Position numbers and translations under genes: made by a program. Under the pieces are notes generated by a model. That model saw only the letters and a program-made list of their open reading frames with translations, was not told the origin of the DNA and did not search any database. From Qipengyuania oceanensis (GTDB taxonomy: Bacteria; Pseudomonadota; Alphaproteobacteria; Sphingomonadales; Sphingomonadaceae): a stretch of DNA of 64,000 nucleotides. Location: positions 620,001 to 684,000 of the forward strand of contig NZ_WTYN01000001.1 of NCBI RefSeq assembly GCF_009827535.1. Reading direction: 5' to 3'. Shown here piece by piece: positions 10,194-17,562 of this stretch (positions are counted from its first letter, which is position 1; each line of letters starts with the position of its first letter).

Positions 10194-10834
10194 AGGTAAC
10201 GATCGACGCCATCTGCGCCGGGCGCGCGCACCCTCTCGCCAGCGGCAAGCGAAGCGGCATCGCGAAATCGCCCTTGTCGGGCACGGTCGTGATCGGCCTG
10301 CGTGGCCTGGCGGGCGACGTACAAGTCGATCGCCGACATCACGGCTATCCCGCCATGGCGCTCCATCACCTGCCTTTCGAGCACCATGAATGGATGGCCG
10401 CCCGGTTCGCAGATCCGGAGCCGCTGGGGGCGGCAGGCGGTCTCGGCGAGAACCTGTCGAGCACCGGCCTGCTCGAACCCGATGTCCGCATCGGCGACCG
10501 TTTCCGGCTCGGCACGGCATTGATCGAAGTAACGCAGCCGCGTCAGCCGTGCGCCACCATCGAACAGCACCTGCAGCGAAAGGGCGTGGTAAAGGCGATG
10601 GTCGCCGCAGCGCGCTCTGGCTGGTTCTATCGGGTGCTGGAGGAAGGCATCGCGCAGGCCGGGGATGCTTTCGTTCTCGTAGAGCGTGGCCATCCGGAAT
10701 GGTCAGTCGAGCGGGCCTTCCGCTGCGTCTATGCGAAGCCGGGCGGAAGCGAATCCGAGCTGCGCGAACTGGCCGCGCTGGACCGGGTTTCCGACCGCCT
10801 GATCCACGACATTGCAAAGCGGATTTCGCTTTAA
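10190..10834 (+). CDS. MOSC domain protein (YiiM-like)
   Basis: A 214-residue MOSC (molybdenum-cofactor sulfurase C-terminal) protein. Characteristic features are GLAGDVQVDRRHHGYPAMALHHLPFEHH, the LGENLSSTGLLEPDVRIGDRFRLG core, and the QPRQPCATIEQHL segment with the conserved metal-sulphur-carrying cysteine. YiiM-type proteins detoxify N-hydroxylated bases using molybdenum cofactor; that role is an inference here. The start overlaps the methyltransferase stop by ATGA. A second molybdenum-cofactor enzyme is encoded 2 kb downstream. Confidence 0.88.
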   Translation: MKVTIDAICAGRAHPLASGKRSGIAKSPLSGTVVIGLRGLAGDVQVDRRHHGYPAMALHHLPFEHHEWMAARFADPEPLGAAGGLGENLSSTGLLEPDVRIGDRFRLGTALIEVTQPRQPCATIEQHLQRKGVVKAMVAAARSGWFYRVLEEGIAQAGDAFVLVERGHPEWSVERAFRCVYAKPGGSESELRELAALDRVSDRLIHDIAKRISL

Positions 10835-10964
10835 ATCAACGGCTCGTCCGCCGGTTCGCCACGGTTCGTCTCTAATTCGTCACCCGCCAATTCTGTTCAT
10901 CTTGCGTTGTGCTGCGCTGAACAAAACGGGTCGCAACAGAAAACAGAGCCATGAGGACATTGGT

Positions 10965-11378
10965 ATGAAGAAGTTCGCTCTCGCATTCGCCGCCGGCACG
11001 ATGGCCGTGACCGGCCTGGGCATGGCAGCCCCCGCCGCCGCCGACCCGCCGCCATGGGCGCCGGCGCACGGCAAGCGCGCCAAGGATCGCCATTATGACC
11101 GCTACGATCGGGGTTCGCGCGTATATGACTCGCGTGGCTATTACTACGAGCCGCGCCGCATCACGCGCTCTAGCCGCATGTGGCGCGGTGACGACGGACG
11201 CTACTACTGCCGCCGCGACAATGGCACGACGGGCCTCGTCATCGGCGCTGGCGTGGGCGCGCTGGCCGGCCACGAACTCGCAGGGCGTGGCGATCGCACG
11301 CTCGGCGCCATTCTCGGCGGTGCGGTAGGCGCGATCGTCGGTCGCGAGATCGACCGCGGCAGCCTGAAGTGCCGCTAA
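10965..11378 (+). CDS. Secreted glycine-zipper 2TM protein
   Basis: A 137-residue exported protein. The signal peptide MKKFALAFAAGTMAVTGLGMAAPAAA is followed by a Pro-rich linker, a basic-aromatic repeat zone (DRHYDRYDRGSRVYDSRG), and a glycine-zipper module GLVIGAGVGALAGHEL, then GAILGGAVGAIVGREI, as in Rickettsia 17-kDa antigen-like and 2TM glycine-zipper proteins. Such modules insert into or associate with the outer membrane. The mid-protein WRGDDGRYYCRRDNGTTG is typical of sphingomonad members. It is followed by a strong terminator, so it is probably a monocistronic envelope-stress type gene. Confidence 0.8.
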   Translation: MKKFALAFAAGTMAVTGLGMAAPAAADPPPWAPAHGKRAKDRHYDRYDRGSRVYDSRGYYYEPRRITRSSRMWRGDDGRYYCRRDNGTTGLVIGAGVGALAGHELAGRGDRTLGAILGGAVGAIVGREIDRGSLKCR

Positions 11379-11413
11379 TCTGCTGATCCGCCGATCGCTT
11401 ACGACGCGAGAAC

Positions 11414-11455
11414 AGGCGCGCCCGGTCTATAACGATCGCGGCGCGCCTTTTCTTT
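11414..11455 (+). terminator. Intrinsic terminator after glycine-zipper gene
   Basis: A 9-base stem, AGGCGCGCC at 11414-11422 and GGCGCGCCT at 11440-11448, is followed by a T-rich run ending near 11455. It lies 35 bases after the stop at 11378. Confidence 0.8.
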
Positions 11456-11484
11456 GCGCAATTTGACGCTACAACCGGAGACGG

Positions 11485-12255
11485 ATGGGAAATGACAGAC
11501 CGGCAGTCCTGATCACGGGCGGTGCGAAGCGCATCGGCGCGGTCCTGTCCCGATCTTTCGCCGATGTCGGCTGGCACGTCATCATTCACTACGGCAGTTC
11601 CGCCAGCGAGGCCGAGGCGCTTGCCGCCTCCCTTCCCTCTGCCGAAACGGTGCATGTCGACCTGATCGATAGCGACGGCGCGGTTTCGCTGGTGCAATCC
11701 CTGGCTGGCCGGCTGTCCGACTGGCGCCTGCTCATCAATTGCGCTGCCGTTTTCGAGCCGGACGAAGGCGAGATCCTCGACTGGCGAAAGTACCGCAAGG
11801 CGAACATCGTCAATGCGCGCACGCCGACCATGATGGCGCAAGCCTATCTGCGCTCCACCTCTGCGCGCGAGGGGCGCAGGGTCATCCAGTTCACCGACCA
11901 GAAGCTGGAAAATCCGAACCCCGATTTCTTCAGCTATACCATCAGCAAGCATGCCATGGATGCGAGCATCGCCATGCTGGCCATGCAGGCGAACGATCCG
12001 CGCGACCGTGTCTACGGCCTTGCGCCCGGTGCGATCCTGCCGAGCCACGACCAGAGCGAGGCGGAAACCGAGACCAGCCATCGCCTGAACCTGCTGCGCC
12101 GCAAGACCGGTGCGGACGAGGTCGCAAACGCCTGCTTGTTCCTCGCCGACGGTCACCTGGCAAGTGGACAGACAATTTACGTCGACAGCGGGCAGCACCT
12201 GCTCAGCCAGCCGCGCGACGTAATCTACCTCGCGCGCGAAATGGAGAATGGATGA
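11485..12255 (+). CDS. SDR family oxidoreductase, FolM/pteridine-reductase-like
   Basis: A 256-residue short-chain dehydrogenase. The N-terminus has the nucleotide-binding pattern VLITGGAKRIGAVLSRSFADVGW; TGGAKRIG with a following basic residue favours NADPH and is typical of FolM and pteridine reductases. The NNAG motif is replaced by INCAAVF. The catalytic pair Tyr151/Lys155 is present (FSYTISKHAMD). The stop overlaps the start of the cytochrome b gene (ATGA), so it is the first gene of a three-gene operon with a b-type cytochrome and a molybdopterin oxidoreductase. A reductase acting on a pterin or cofactor precursor would fit, but that is inference. Confidence 0.8.
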   Translation: MGNDRPAVLITGGAKRIGAVLSRSFADVGWHVIIHYGSSASEAEALAASLPSAETVHVDLIDSDGAVSLVQSLAGRLSDWRLLINCAAVFEPDEGEILDWRKYRKANIVNARTPTMMAQAYLRSTSAREGRRVIQFTDQKLENPNPDFFSYTISKHAMDASIAMLAMQANDPRDRVYGLAPGAILPSHDQSEAETETSHRLNLLRRKTGADEVANACLFLADGHLASGQTIYVDSGQHLLSQPRDVIYLAREMENG

Positions 12256-12911
12256 TGCGACATGCTCTCTCGACGCGGTTGTGGCACTGGATCAACCTGA
12301 TCTGCTTGGTCGTGCTGTTGATGAGCGGCCTCAACATCTCGAACGCCCACCCGCGTCTCTACTGGGGCGACTGGGGCTTCGCACCCGAACAGGCCTGGCT
12401 GCACGTCCCGCGCTTTCCCCAGTGGATGACGATCCCGGATTACTACAGCCTCGCGCAGGCCCGCAGCTGGCATTTCCTCGCCGCCTGGCCCTTCGCGCTC
12501 GGCTTGCTGTTCGTCTGGATCGCAATGCTGGCGAACCGGCACTTCAAGCGCGATGTCGCGACCACACGCAGGGAATGGCGCTGGAGCGCGATCAAGGCGG
12601 ATCTGGTGTCGCACCTCAAATTCGATTTCGACCACGGTAGCGGCTACAATTTCCTGCAGAAGCTTGCCTACGGCGCGGTCTACGGCCTGTTCCTGCCGAT
12701 GATGATCTTCACCGGGCTCGCGATCAGCCCGGGTATCGAGCCCGTGCTCGGCTGGCTGGTCGATCTGCTCGGCGGACGCCAGAGCGCCAGATCGCTGCAT
12801 TTCATTTTCGCCGCACTGACCTTCGGGTTCTTCCTCGTGCACATCGCGCTGGTACTTGCGACCGGGCCAATCAAACAGATCTGCGGAATGATCACGGGAG
12901 ACAGGCCATGA
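12252..12911 (+). CDS. Cytochrome b561-type membrane subunit
   Basis: A 219-residue four-helix integral membrane protein of the Ni/Fe-hydrogenase / formate-dehydrogenase cytochrome b (b561) group. Heme-ligand histidines lie in or near the helices: TRLWHWINLICLVVLLMSG (helix 1), RSWHFLAAWPFALGLLFVW (helix 2), AYGAVYGLFLPMMIFTGLA (helix 3) and ARSLHFIFAALTFGFFLVHIALV (helix 4). It would pass electrons between the quinone pool and the periplasmic molybdoenzyme encoded next. It overlaps both neighbours by four bases. A second ATG at 12255 is equally possible as start. Confidence 0.88.
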   Translation: MMRHALSTRLWHWINLICLVVLLMSGLNISNAHPRLYWGDWGFAPEQAWLHVPRFPQWMTIPDYYSLAQARSWHFLAAWPFALGLLFVWIAMLANRHFKRDVATTRREWRWSAIKADLVSHLKFDFDHGSGYNFLQKLAYGAVYGLFLPMMIFTGLAISPGIEPVLGWLVDLLGGRQSARSLHFIFAALTFGFFLVHIALVLATGPIKQICGMITGDRP

Positions 12912-13642
12912 ACCGTCGCACCTTGCTGGCAGGCGCTGCCGCATTCCTGGCCGCCGGCTGCTCCAGAATTGCCAAGTCCGGCCCCGGAGAGCGGTTGTTC
13001 GCCCTCGCCGAAAACTGGCACGAAACCGCACAGAAAGTCTTGCGGGGCGATGCTCTGGCACCGGAATTTCCCCGGTCGGCGATCTCGCCGGACTTTCGCG
13101 GGAACGGGTCCACCAGCGTCGATACCCCGGAATATGCGGCCCAGACGGCCACCGGATTCGCCGGCTGGCAGCTCGAAATCGGCGGCCTCGTGGAGCAACC
13201 GCTGACGCTCAACATGGACAATATCCGCCGCCTGCCCCAGCGCACCCAAGTCACCCGGCACGATTGTGTCGAAGGGTGGAGCGCCATCGGCGAATGGACC
13301 GGACCGCAACTCGGCCTGTTGCTGGAGGCGGCACAGGTCAAACCGGAAGCGAAGTTCATCCTGTTCCGCTGTGCCGACACGCTGGGCGGCGATCCCTATT
13401 ACGAAAGCATCGACCTCGACGATGCGTACCATCCGCAGACGATCATCGCCCATGCGCTCAACGGCGAACCGCTACCGGTCAAGAACGGCGCGCCGCTGCG
13501 TCTGCGCGTCGAACGGCAACTCGGCTACAAGCAGGCAAAATATCTGACCGGTATCGAGGCGGTCGCGACGCTCGACGGTATCGGGCGCGGCAACGGCGGC
13601 TACTGGGAAGACCGCGGATATCAGTGGTATGCCGGCCTCTGA
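12908..13642 (+). CDS. Molybdopterin-dependent oxidoreductase, MsrP/YedY-like lipoprotein
   Basis: A 244-residue oxidoreductase of the sulfite-oxidase superfamily. The N-terminus MNRRTLLAGAAAFLAAGC combines a twin-arginine-like start (RR at 3-4) with a lipobox cysteine at residue 18, so it is probably exported and anchored. The molybdenum-ligating cysteine is Cys120 in RHDCVEGWSAIGEWTG; further core motifs are GDPYYESIDLDDAYHPQT, AHALNGEPLPVKNGAPLRL and RQLGYKQAKYLTGIE. E. coli MsrP pairs with the heme protein MsrQ, but here the partner is a b561-type cytochrome. Methionine-sulfoxide reduction is one candidate activity; the substrate is unproven. Confidence 0.88.
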   Translation: MNRRTLLAGAAAFLAAGCSRIAKSGPGERLFALAENWHETAQKVLRGDALAPEFPRSAISPDFRGNGSTSVDTPEYAAQTATGFAGWQLEIGGLVEQPLTLNMDNIRRLPQRTQVTRHDCVEGWSAIGEWTGPQLGLLLEAAQVKPEAKFILFRCADTLGGDPYYESIDLDDAYHPQTIIAHALNGEPLPVKNGAPLRLRVERQLGYKQAKYLTGIEAVATLDGIGRGNGGYWEDRGYQWYAGL

Positions 13643-13741
13643 GGCCGCCGGTTACGTCGCTTGCCTTGCCATCGCCCGAACGGCGCAATGCGTTGAAATA
13701 GGCGAGATATGTCTTACCTTTCGAGGTGAGGAGACCGTTCA

Positions 13742-14005
13742 ATGGCAGGCGGATGGGCGCGTGATGGCGCCGTTCAGGACCAGATCGACGATACCGTGTC
13801 CGACGCGGTCAGTGCCGCGCGTGCCCGCCTTCCCTCTGGCGAAAGCGAGCAATGGTGCGTCGAATGCGGCGAGGAAATACCCGAGAAACGGCGCGCCGCC
13901 CTGCCAGGCGTGAAGCGCTGCGTCTCGTGCCAATCGGGGGTCGACAGCACTGCCCGCAGCTCCGGCATCAATCGCCGCGGCAGCAAGGATAGCCAGCTGC
14001 GCTGA
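13742..14005 (+). CDS. DksA/TraR-family C4 zinc-finger protein
   Basis: A short (87-residue) member of the DksA/TraR family. The zinc finger is CVECGEEIPEKRRAALPGVKRCVSCQ with four cysteines in the DksA C4 spacing. The N-terminal part is only about 35 residues, so the long coiled coil of DksA that enters the RNA polymerase secondary channel is missing; it resembles YbiI-type small homologues. GAGGAG upstream of the ATG at 13742 supports the start. It stands alone between the molybdoenzyme operon and argG. A weak inverted repeat without a T-run (GAAGGAG 14004-14010, CTCCTTC 14027-14033) follows. Confidence 0.85.
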   Translation: MAGGWARDGAVQDQIDDTVSDAVSAARARLPSGESEQWCVECGEEIPEKRRAALPGVKRCVSCQSGVDSTARSSGINRRGSKDSQLR

Positions 14006-14144
14006 AGGAGCCTCGTGGCTCGAACCCTCCTTCCAACAGACCTCAGCTTTAGCGCGGGCAAGCTTGTAACGATTGCCCGACGCCCCTCGCCCTGCTAGCC
14101 GCGCGCCGTTCCCAAACCACGCATCAGCTCGCAAAGGTCCGCCC

Positions 14145-15377
14145 ATGTCCGCATCCGCTCACGCAGACGTGAAGAAAGTCGTCCTCGCCTATTCCGGAGG
14201 GCTCGACACCAGCGTGATCCTCAAGTGGCTGCAGGTGGAATACGGCTGCGAGGTCGTCACCTTCACGGCCGATCTGGGCCAGGGAGAGGAGCTGGAGCCT
14301 GCTCGCGCCAAGGCCAAGCTCATGGGCATCCCCGACGAGCACATATTCATCGACGACCTGCGCGAGGAATTCGTGCGCGACTTCGTTTTCCCGATGATGC
14401 GCGCCAATGCCCGCTACGAAGGCGATTACCTGCTCGGCACTTCCATTGCGCGCCCGCTCATCTCGAAGCGCCTGATCGAGATCGCGCGCGAGACCGGCGC
14501 GGACGCGATCGCCCATGGCGCGACCGGCAAAGGCAACGACCAGGTGCGCTTCGAACTGTCGGCCTATGCACTCGACCCGAACGTCAAAGTCATTGCCCCG
14601 TGGCGCGAGTGGGATCTGACCAGCCGCACCGCGCTCATCGATTTCGCCGAAAAGCACCAGATTCAGGTTCCCAAGGACAAGCGCGGCGAAAGCCCCTTCT
14701 CGACCGATGCCAACCTTCTCCACACCTCGTCCGAAGGCAAGGTGCTGGAAGACCCGTGGGAGGAGACGCCCGACTACGTGTATTCGCGGACCAACAATCC
14801 CGAAGATGCGCCGGATGCTCCCGAGTACATCACCATCGATTTCGAAAAGGGCGATGGCGTTGCCCTTAATGGCGAAGCGATGAGCCCGGCCACGCTCCTC
14901 GCAGCGCTGAACGACCTGGGCAAGAAGCACGGCATCGGACGGCTCGACCTGGTCGAGAACCGTTTCGTCGGTATGAAGAGCCGCGGCATGTACGAAACCC
15001 CGGGCGGCGAGATCTATGCCCGCGCCCACCGCGGGATCGAACAGATCACGCTCGATCGCGGCGCAGCACACCTCAAGGACGAGCTGATGCCGAAGTATGC
15101 CGAGCTCATCTACAACGGGTTCTGGTTCGCGCCCGAGCGAGAGATGCTGCAGGCGGCGATCGACCACAGCCAGGAGAAGGTCGGCGGCACGGTCCGGCTC
15201 AAGCTCTACAAGGGCAACGCCAGCGTTGTCGGCCGCAAGTCTGCCAACTCCCTCTATTCCGAAGCGCACGTCACTTTCGAGGACGATGCGGGCGCCTACG
15301 ATCAGGCCGATGCGGCGGGCTTCATCAAGCTCAACGCGCTGCGCCTGCGGCTGCTCGCCCAGCGCGATCGGGGCTGA
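14145..15377 (+). CDS. argG: Argininosuccinate synthase
   Basis: Joins citrulline and aspartate with ATP in arginine synthesis. The 410-residue protein starts at 14145 ([23 protein letters not shown]); the upstream in-frame methionine at 14073 is not supported. The ATP pyrophosphatase P-loop is AYSGGLDTS, followed by [18 protein letters not shown], the [15 protein letters not shown] motif and [12 protein letters not shown]. Length and sequence are normal. It stands alone; an 850-base gene-free stretch follows. Confidence 0.97.
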   Translation: MSASAHADVKKVVLAYSGGLDTSVILKWLQVEYGCEVVTFTADLGQGEELEPARAKAKLMGIPDEHIFIDDLREEFVRDFVFPMMRANARYEGDYLLGTSIARPLISKRLIEIARETGADAIAHGATGKGNDQVRFELSAYALDPNVKVIAPWREWDLTSRTALIDFAEKHQIQVPKDKRGESPFSTDANLLHTSSEGKVLEDPWEETPDYVYSRTNNPEDAPDAPEYITIDFEKGDGVALNGEAMSPATLLAALNDLGKKHGIGRLDLVENRFVGMKSRGMYETPGGEIYARAHRGIEQITLDRGAAHLKDELMPKYAELIYNGFWFAPEREMLQAAIDHSQEKVGGTVRLKLYKGNASVVGRKSANSLYSEAHVTFEDDAGAYDQADAAGFIKLNALRLRLLAQRDRG

Positions 15378-15411
15378 ATTCGCCACCTGCCTGGTCTTTG
15401 CGGCGAGGCGT

Positions 15412-15462
15412 GGAGTTATCCACTCGCGTCCACAGGCATTTCGTTGAAAAGTGGATAACTCC
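15412..15462. repeat. Perfect 13-bp inverted repeat of DnaA-box-like sequence
   Basis: GGAGTTATCCACT at 15412-15424 and its exact reverse complement at 15450-15462 are separated by 25 bases. Each arm contains TTATCCACT, one base from the DnaA consensus TTATCCACA. The two boxes face each other 35 bases after the argG stop. This may be a pair of DnaA sites (regulatory or titrating) or the base of a long hairpin; no other DnaA box was noticed in the vicinity. Confidence 0.5.
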
Positions 15463-15469
15463 CATTTCG

Positions 15470-16012
15470 CCTGCTTGTGCGACTCACGATTCAGGCGCAG
15501 CTTCAACTCATCGGAACGGCAAGGAAAAGCCACTTCGAAAAGGTCTTCGGACCGGATCGAAACGGAATTTCGGACCCGAACCGACATGGCGGTCACTGTC
15601 CGCGCGGTCCTGGAGATCGGCATTGTGAAAGGCTCCGGCCGGACACGAAGCCAATCGTTGAAAGGAACGCGAACGCAAGATCGACATGGGCCGGGAAGAC
15701 CGGTCGAAGCCGAAGGGATGCGAGATCGCAAGGTCTTCATACCGCTCGAGGCATCGGCCACACGGTTGGAACGGTCCCGGTGTCGGGAAACGACGGAAAC
15801 CGGCGCGAAAGGGCTTCGGCCTGGACGCAAACGGACCGAGACGCGCCCGGAACCGGATGCCGGTGCGAGCACCGGTGACAGAACTGGAATTCCGCTTCGG
15901 TGGGAGGACAGGAAAACATCGGGTGCCAAGTTCATCTGACGGTCTTCGGACCAGAAAATGACCACGGACCGGTAAGAGTGGGGTCGGCAGCAATGCCGGC
16001 CCCATTTGCTTT
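15470..16012 (+). ncRNA. Candidate structured non-coding RNA in the argG-rlpA gap
   Basis: The 847 bases between argG and the RlpA gene hold no ORF with convincing codon usage. Instead there are repeated short stems closed by cUUCGg tetraloops: GGTC-TTCG-GACC at 15542-15553 and again at 15941-15952, GGGC-TTCG-GCCT near 15808-15819, and CCGC-TTCG-GTGG at 15892-15903. CCGGTG-CGAG-CACCGG lies at 15860-15875, and an excellent terminator at 15980-16012. This architecture suits a stable RNA of roughly 500 nt. The hallmarks of RNase P RNA, tmRNA and 6S RNA were looked for and not found. The boundaries are guesses; the 5' end is unknown. Confidence 0.3.
15980..16012 (+). terminator. Intrinsic terminator with GCAA tetraloop
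   Basis: A 10-base stem (GGGGTCGGCA at 15980-15989, TGCCGGCCCC at 15994-16003; one G-U pair) is closed by GCAA and followed by ATTTGCTTT. It lies 600 bases after argG and 210 bases before the RlpA gene, so it probably ends a transcript arising inside the gap. Confidence 0.75.
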
Positions 16013-16224
16013 GGCGGACCCGCCCCCGCCCGCCATTTTGCCCGCCGAATCGGTCTGCGCGCGATTTTCCGGGCATTTCCACGTAGATTCCTCCAGCGCG
16101 GAACCGATCGCGGGCCGAAACGTAGTTAACGGCGCACGGACTCGCGATCAGTCGAGCCAACCGCGGGGCGAGCCGCCCGCGCGGTGGTGCCCACCCCCAT
16201 TTTACCCCTGTATACGTCCTTCCC

Positions 16225-16761
16225 ATGACGCGAGGGACCATCCAAGCCGTTCTGGCACGCCCGCTGCGAGCCGCCTTCATGGCTGCTGCGCTGCTCCTGC
16301 CTGCCAACGCCGCCACTCCGGCGCTCGCCGACGAAGGCGACGCGACCGAGCTGTCGGTAGCAAAAAGCTTCGACCATCTGGCCGTGCCCAAGGCCCGCCC
16401 GCAGGTCAGCGCCGGCGCGGTCGACATCACCTCGATCGAGGTTCCGGTCGAACCCGAAGCCCAGGGCAAGCCGCTGGGCGGAGGCGTCGCCTCCTACTAC
16501 GGGCGCAAGTTCCACGGCCGCCCGACCGCGAGCGGCCAGCGCTTCGACATGAACGCCATGACCGCCGCGCACCGAACCCTGCCCTTCGGCAGCCAGGTCC
16601 GCGTGACCAATCCGGCGACCGGCCGCAGCGTCGTCGTCACGATCAACGATCGCGGCCCGTTCCACGGCAACCGCGTGATCGATGTGAGCCGCGCCGCAGC
16701 GACCGAACTCGGCCTGATCGCCCGCGGCCACGGCTCGGTAGAGCTCGAACTCCTTTCCTGA
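16225..16761 (+). CDS. RlpA-like septal-ring lytic transglycosylase family protein
   Basis: A 178-residue exported protein with a double-psi beta-barrel. A signal peptide (about residues 1-35, ending PALADE) is followed by a linker and the RlpA core: GGVASYYGRKFHGRPTASGQ, then FDMNAMTAAHRTLPFGSQVRVTNPATGRSVVVTINDRGPF and RVIDVSRAAATELGL. The acidic and histidine residues of RlpA's glycan-cleaving site (the D in NDRGP, the H in AAHRTLP) are present. There is no SPOR domain, so septal targeting by denuded glycans is not evident. It stands alone downstream of the structured gap. Confidence 0.9.
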   Translation: MTRGTIQAVLARPLRAAFMAAALLLPANAATPALADEGDATELSVAKSFDHLAVPKARPQVSAGAVDITSIEVPVEPEAQGKPLGGGVASYYGRKFHGRPTASGQRFDMNAMTAAHRTLPFGSQVRVTNPATGRSVVVTINDRGPFHGNRVIDVSRAAATELGLIARGHGSVELELLS

Positions 16762-16803
16762 CGCTTGCCAGCGCGGGGCCGCTCGCGCCGGCGGTACCAG
16801 CCC

Positions 16804-17424
16804 CTAGCCTTCCGCGTGCGCCAGTTGCGGCCGCAACGCCGCGCGCAGGCGCGCCGCCGCATGCTCCTCCTCCCAGCCGGGTTGGATCTCCTCCCCGCAA
16901 GTCACACAGGATGGAGCACATGGAGCACACTCCTCGCAATAAACGTCCACCGGCAGGTCGGGCAGCGCCACCTCGGCGGCAGTGCCTTCGCGCAGGGCAG
17001 CGATCGCCGCGTCGAGCCGCGGGAGCATGACGGTCACTTCCGCCCGTTCGCCGAGCCGGTCGAGCCGCGCCAGGTGCGCGAGCAGCAGCCGGTCGGAATA
17101 GCGCCGCCGCCGCGCCACTTCCTCGCCGTGGTAGAATACTGCCTCCTCCCACCCGTCGAGCGCCCGGTCGGCGAGCACCTGCTCGGCATGATCGCGCGCG
17201 GCGAGCAGCGCGGCATCCCACGCCCGCGCGAAACCGGGCGAGGCGCGCCTGGCGCGATAGGCCGTCTGCGCCGAGACCCGCGCCGCCCGGCAGGCGAGCC
17301 GGACATTGCCGAACAGCTGGAGGCTAGCGAGAAACTCGGCCTGCCGCCGGGGCGAGAACACGGTGTGCGCCTCCCCGTGAGCACCGGCGGTGGGGGCGGC
17401 TTCGATTGGGACGAGAGCGTTCAT
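16804..17424 (-). CDS. HTH-containing protein with C-terminal Cys cluster, function unknown
   Basis: A 206-residue protein. Residues about 24-60 (FSPRRQAEFLASLQLFGNVRLACRAARVSAQTAYRARR) look like a helix-turn-helix of the kind seen in phage terminase small subunits and small regulators. A long Ala/Arg/Leu-rich helical middle follows. Near the C-terminus is YCEECAPCAPSCVTCGEE, five cysteines within 15 residues, possibly a zinc-binding knuckle. Its ribosome-binding site lies inside a perfect inverted repeat (17425-17451), which suggests regulated translation. It borders the AT-richer island. No specific function can be assigned. Confidence 0.6.
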   Translation of the reverse strand: MNALVPIEAAPTAGAHGEAHTVFSPRRQAEFLASLQLFGNVRLACRAARVSAQTAYRARRASPGFARAWDAALLAARDHAEQVLADRALDGWEEAVFYHGEEVARRRRYSDRLLLAHLARLDRLGERAEVTVMLPRLDAAIAALREGTAAEVALPDLPVDVYCEECAPCAPSCVTCGEEIQPGWEEEHAAARLRAALRPQLAHAEG

Positions 17425-17451
17425 GGTTCACCTCATGGGTTTGAGTGAACC
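17425..17451 (-). promoter_or_regulatory. Inverted repeat covering the ribosome-binding site of the HTH gene
   Basis: GGTTCAC (17425-17431) and GTGAACC (17445-17451) form a perfect 7-base inverted repeat with a 13-base spacer directly in front of the ATG at 17424. Read on the minus strand, the arm next to the ATG contains the AGGTG Shine-Dalgarno, so it could be either an operator or an RBS-masking hairpin. Confidence 0.4.
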
Positions 17452-17516
17452 GAGTTAGTTATACGCCCGTGTGGAAGTAGGACAGCTTCGAGGCATAAAT
17501 CTTACCCTTGCTCAAC

Positions 17517-17535
17517 GTATCAGCCGATACGATAC
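17517..17535 (+). promoter_or_regulatory. Operator-like repeat upstream of the dNTPase operon
   Basis: GTATC-AGCC-GATAC (17517-17530) is a perfect palindrome with a 4-base centre, immediately followed by a second direct copy GATAC (17531-17535). It lies about 30 bases upstream of the ATG at 17563, where a repressor site for this two-gene operon would be expected. No regulator gene is obviously linked apart from the HTH protein transcribed away from it. Confidence 0.4.
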
Positions 17536-17562
17536 AAGCTCCGATTTGATTCGAGAGGTCGC

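Noticed and set aside
15451-15939. Possible 162-residue protein in the argG-rlpA gap
   Set aside because: Open frames of similar length exist on both strands, codon third-position use is not coding-like, the start lacks a ribosome-binding site, and the product is a featureless Arg/Thr/Glu-rich sequence. The structured-RNA reading fits better.
15378-16224. RNase P RNA, tmRNA or 6S RNA in the large gap
   Set aside because: The GAGGAAAGTCC and ACAGAA motifs of RNase P RNA, a tmRNA tag frame and acceptor stem, and the long open helix of 6S RNA were looked for and not found.
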